This document shows positions 61,101 to 64,000 of a stretch of DNA of 64,000 nt, one piece after another (the first letter of the stretch is position 1; each line of letters opens with the position of its first letter). Source of the DNA: Emergomyces orientalis (lineage: Eukaryota > Ascomycota > Eurotiomycetes > Onygenales > Ajellomycetaceae). The notes beneath the pieces are model-generated. The model did no database searches, was not told where the DNA came from, and was given only the letters and a program-made list of their open reading frames with translations. Location of the stretch: NCBI GenBank assembly GCA_002110485.1, contig MOWL01000068.1, positions 186,001 to 250,000 on the forward strand. Direction: 5' to 3'. Both the position numbers and the translations under genes were made by a program.

Positions 61101-63900
61101 GGTGGCAGTAGTATAGGCTGATGGCTCAATACCAGAATCCCGCTCTGAGAATAGATTCAACACTGGTCATGTCAATAATGCAGGTACGGACGTAGAAAAA
61201 TAGGAAACTTTCCAACAAACGACAACTCTCCACTCCACCCACGTATGTATGTGCATATCCTTGCTCCAAACAAGATAATAAAACGCTGAACCTTTCGAGA
61301 GGATGGTAGTCCCCATCATCCCGTTGACCTGGCTGTCAGTGAAAAATTATGACTGACTGGAAATAGTCAACATGTCCGTTTTACCCCTGCTGCTTCTCTG
61401 ATTTCATCCCGTTTTGATGAGCTATCATTAATGATATCCATACATCATCCCGTCCGTCCTATGGTCTCCAAAGGCGAGTCCACACATCATATCGGAGGCT
61501 TCTCATTTGTAAAAAGGCGAGACGGTTCGCTCCGGCAAAAAATATGATGTGATTGTGATGTGACACGATACGCATTGTATTGATACCATCAAATGAAGAC
61601 GTGGGCAGCCTTCGCGCGAAGCGCGCTGCTTCTTCAAAACAATCCGAGCGCCAGTTCCAGCTGTCAAAAGACCCAAGGTTTTGAGCGGATTATTTCCCGT
61701 CTCGAACTTTGCCTTTTCTGGCATAAACTCTCCCACTCCTGGGATCTTAGACTCTGAAGAACAGCTCGACGGGCGGGTGGGTGGGGGGGGGAAGAAGGTC
61801 CCGCCCGCCGCCGGAATGAGAGGGATATTGGTTGCCGCCCAGCCAAAATAGAGAAGAACCCCACATCTCTACAAGACATTTTGTGGAAAATATGGAGCAT
61901 TATTTACGATAGCTGCTTGGAGGGTAAACTCAAACAGCGTCCCAAGAGCACCAGAATAACGGAGATAAGTGGAAAATCTTCTGTTTGCTGACAGGAACTA
62001 GCGAGTACCATTGATCAGCATCAGCCCATACGTATGATACACAGGCTACTCCGTATATTTACTGAAGCAGGTCAGCGGGGGTCGAAGGGCGAGATAGCCA
62101 ATTTATTCTCATGGTCTATCAAAAAGCTGCCGCCAAACGAAGGGTTTGGTATTTCCTCATTTTGCGCTGCTTGAGGCTTGCGTAGCTTGACTCCTCCTCC
62201 CAAAACCCAAAAGATGGGGAGCCAACGAATCCCGAGCGGAGAAAGAAGAGCGAACGTTCCAGCAAGCAAGAGCTGAGAAACTCTGGAACTCCTCCAATCC
62301 ATCCATCCATCCATATCTTCCGGCGGGCCTGGCTTGAAGATTTTATAGTATGGCCCCCGAATGGGTTCCCAACCCGACGATAGCGGGTTGTTTAAGTCCA
62401 GTTGTCAGCAGCACGGTTCACCAGGCGCCAGTAGTTCACTAGTTAATCCCTTTTATGGGGGGTTGGAAGTTTTGTCGTTCCCTTCTTGTTGGAGTTGTGG
62501 TCAGTTCGGAGCTGGTAGCTGGCGGACAGTGTGTGGACTGGAGACCCTGTGCCGCATGGGCTAAGGAGTGGAGAAACAGAAAAATTATTGAGTAGATTGT
62601 ATGGCTATTCGTTATTATTATTATTATTGTGGAGCTGGAAACGACCTTGACAAGAGTCGGGTTCAAGGGCTAGCGTGCTTGGTGGGCTCTGTAGAACGGG
62701 GGCTTTTCTTTTCATTCGGCAATCAAACAAGGGAAAGATAGTCGAAGAAGAACAGGAAGAGAAGGGCAGAAATGAAGCTCGATCTTGAATTTTTTTTTCT
62801 TTTTTTTTATATTTAATTATTGTTATCTCCGTAGAGAAAGCAGCCTGTAATCTTTCAAAATAATAGTAGTAATGGTGCCTGCTTGGGAAAAAAATCAAAT
62901 AGTAACTCAAATGTTTATTTTTATTTTAGTTTATGCACGCATGCAGAATTCAAGAAGAAAATAAAAAGAAGGATTGGCTTGTGACGGGGGTAAAGGGAAT
63001 TTTAATTTGACTTCCCCTCACTGCCCTTTTCTTGGGTAATTTAATGAAAAATCCAGCCACTCTAGTCCGTAGAGTCCACGGGTTTCTTCCCATTCTTTAT
63101 TTTCTAGATTGCGCCCCCCCCAACCTTTTGACCCACGTGGATTTTGGATTTGCTATCTGGTCTGAATTTATTTCTCGCTCGCTCATGAACATGTCCATTG
63201 GAGGGATGGCAAAAAAAGGAAAAAGCAAGCAAAAGGAACAAAGCTGGAGTAGGAGGAGTGATGGTATTAATAAATACGAGCAGTGAGAAATTCTGCAGTT
63301 GATTTGAGTGAGTGAGTAGCCTAGCTTGATGAGAGCAGACAGATGGGCCCCAAGGAAAAAAAGCAAATAGCTGAAATAAGGTTAGTTGGAGTCTTGGAAA
63401 CGCCCCCAAGTCATCTTTTAATTCCCCGCTTCCTGAGCTTGAGGGGACTGTCCCATGCTGTGTGGTTGGTGTGTTTTTCTTTTTTGAGGGAGGGTGGTCT
63501 CGCAGCTTATCTTATGTACCCTATGTACTGTTATGGGGGGCCAATTGAGGGTTTGGGTTTAACTACAACCCGGGGGCCGTTTTAACCACAGATACTCTGT
63601 GTTCTGGGCATGCCCGGGGTGCCATCAGGCTTTACTTTTGGGGGGGAGGGGGAGGAGGGCAGGGGGGGAAGGGGGACACACGCAGGAGCATTAGACATGG
63701 AATAACTTATAACTGTTCTTGATTATCCTCAGCAGTCACTCAATAAATAAATAGAATTTGATTATTTTCCCGTATTATCAGCCTATCATTTATTTTTGTC
63801 TTATTTCAAAATATTTTCCAGATATTTCTTGTCTGGAACTGCCTGCTGGGTCCCCTCACGTGCTGGCGGGCGCCATCTCTTTTCCAAGGGTTGTCTCATT
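58177..63900. other. Long gene-poor stretch to the right edge
   Basis: About 5.7 kb with no frame I can assign. Notable contents are a 19-G run (59540-59558), A-rich runs (59160-59190, 59280-59305), an imperfect repeat of GGGWTAACAGGG-like units (60231-60260), T-rich runs (60960-60980, 62790-62812) and an ATT tract (62613-62630). An open frame on - at 59860-60099 has balanced amino-acid composition but no recognised domain. The apsA-like locus shows the same style of spacer, so this may be promoter, leader or non-coding transcript DNA. Confidence 0.4.
59540..59558. repeat. Poly-G run (19 G)
   Basis: Nineteen consecutive G on + after GCCCGGGGA. Could form a G-quadruplex; such a run is also error-prone in assembly. 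Confidence 0.85.
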
Positions 63901-64000
63901 CTTCTTCTTCTCTTCCTCAACCTCAACCTCAAACTTCTCTACTTCTCTACTTCTGTGCTTGTCTTTCAGAGAGAAGTCAGCACTCCGTCTATCGCTCAGT
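63857..64000 (+). promoter_or_regulatory. Possible promoter or leader of a gene beyond the right edge
   Basis: CACGTG at 63857-63862 is followed by a pyrimidine-rich stretch with TCTTCT, CTCAAC and ACTTCTCT repeats up to the window end. This pattern is common around fungal transcription starts and resembles the leader before the Wee1 gene. No coding start is visible inside the window. Confidence 0.3.

Noticed and set aside
1..64000. CRISPR arrays, bacterial operons, rRNA genes
   Set aside because: None seen; the DNA is eukaryotic with spliced genes.

Overview
The window is nuclear DNA from a filamentous ascomycete. It has short GT-AG introns, A/T- and pyrimidine-rich intergenic tracts kilobases long, and fungal gene families (Akr1, ferrichrome-type NRPS, Wee1, ApsA/Num1). 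Protein style and a CpG-depleted transposon suggest Eurotiomycetes, probably Onygenales. That placement is inference; no species is claimed.

Left part (1-23.2 kb, all on +): the 3' end of an unidentified gene; a Pho80-family cyclin; a six-exon AKR1 palmitoyltransferase; then the main locus, a nine-exon, about 16-kb gene for a 5133-residue ferrichrome-type siderophore NRPS (SidC-like). Its domain order reads A-T-C-A-T-C-T-C-A-T-C-T-C-T-C. No other siderophore gene (ornithine monooxygenase, acyltransferase, transporter) lies in the window.

Middle part (23.2-36.7 kb): a long low-complexity leader, a Wee1-family kinase, a Prp2/DHX16-type DEAH spliceosomal helicase and a small soluble cytochrome b5-like protein.

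Accessory part (37.5-42.3 kb): an APH/choline-kinase-like phosphotransferase pseudogene split by a 3.1-kb Tc1/mariner element. The element has 164-bp terminal inverted repeats and a TA duplication. Removing the element and one TA rejoins the host reading frame. The element carries a decayed DDE transposase on + and a second, unrecognised decayed frame on -. Its interior has almost no CpG, whereas both ends keep theirs. An intact DUF4291 gene follows.

Right part (44.7-64 kb): an ApsA/Num1-like cortical protein on -, an 8-kb divergent non-coding interval, a glutathionyl-hydroquinone-reductase-type (ECM4) gene on + with a 12-nt first exon, and then about 5.8 kb in which no convincing gene was found. 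Splice sites were chosen by eye from GT/AG signals, reading-frame continuity and remembered family patterns; no alignment or transcript data were used.
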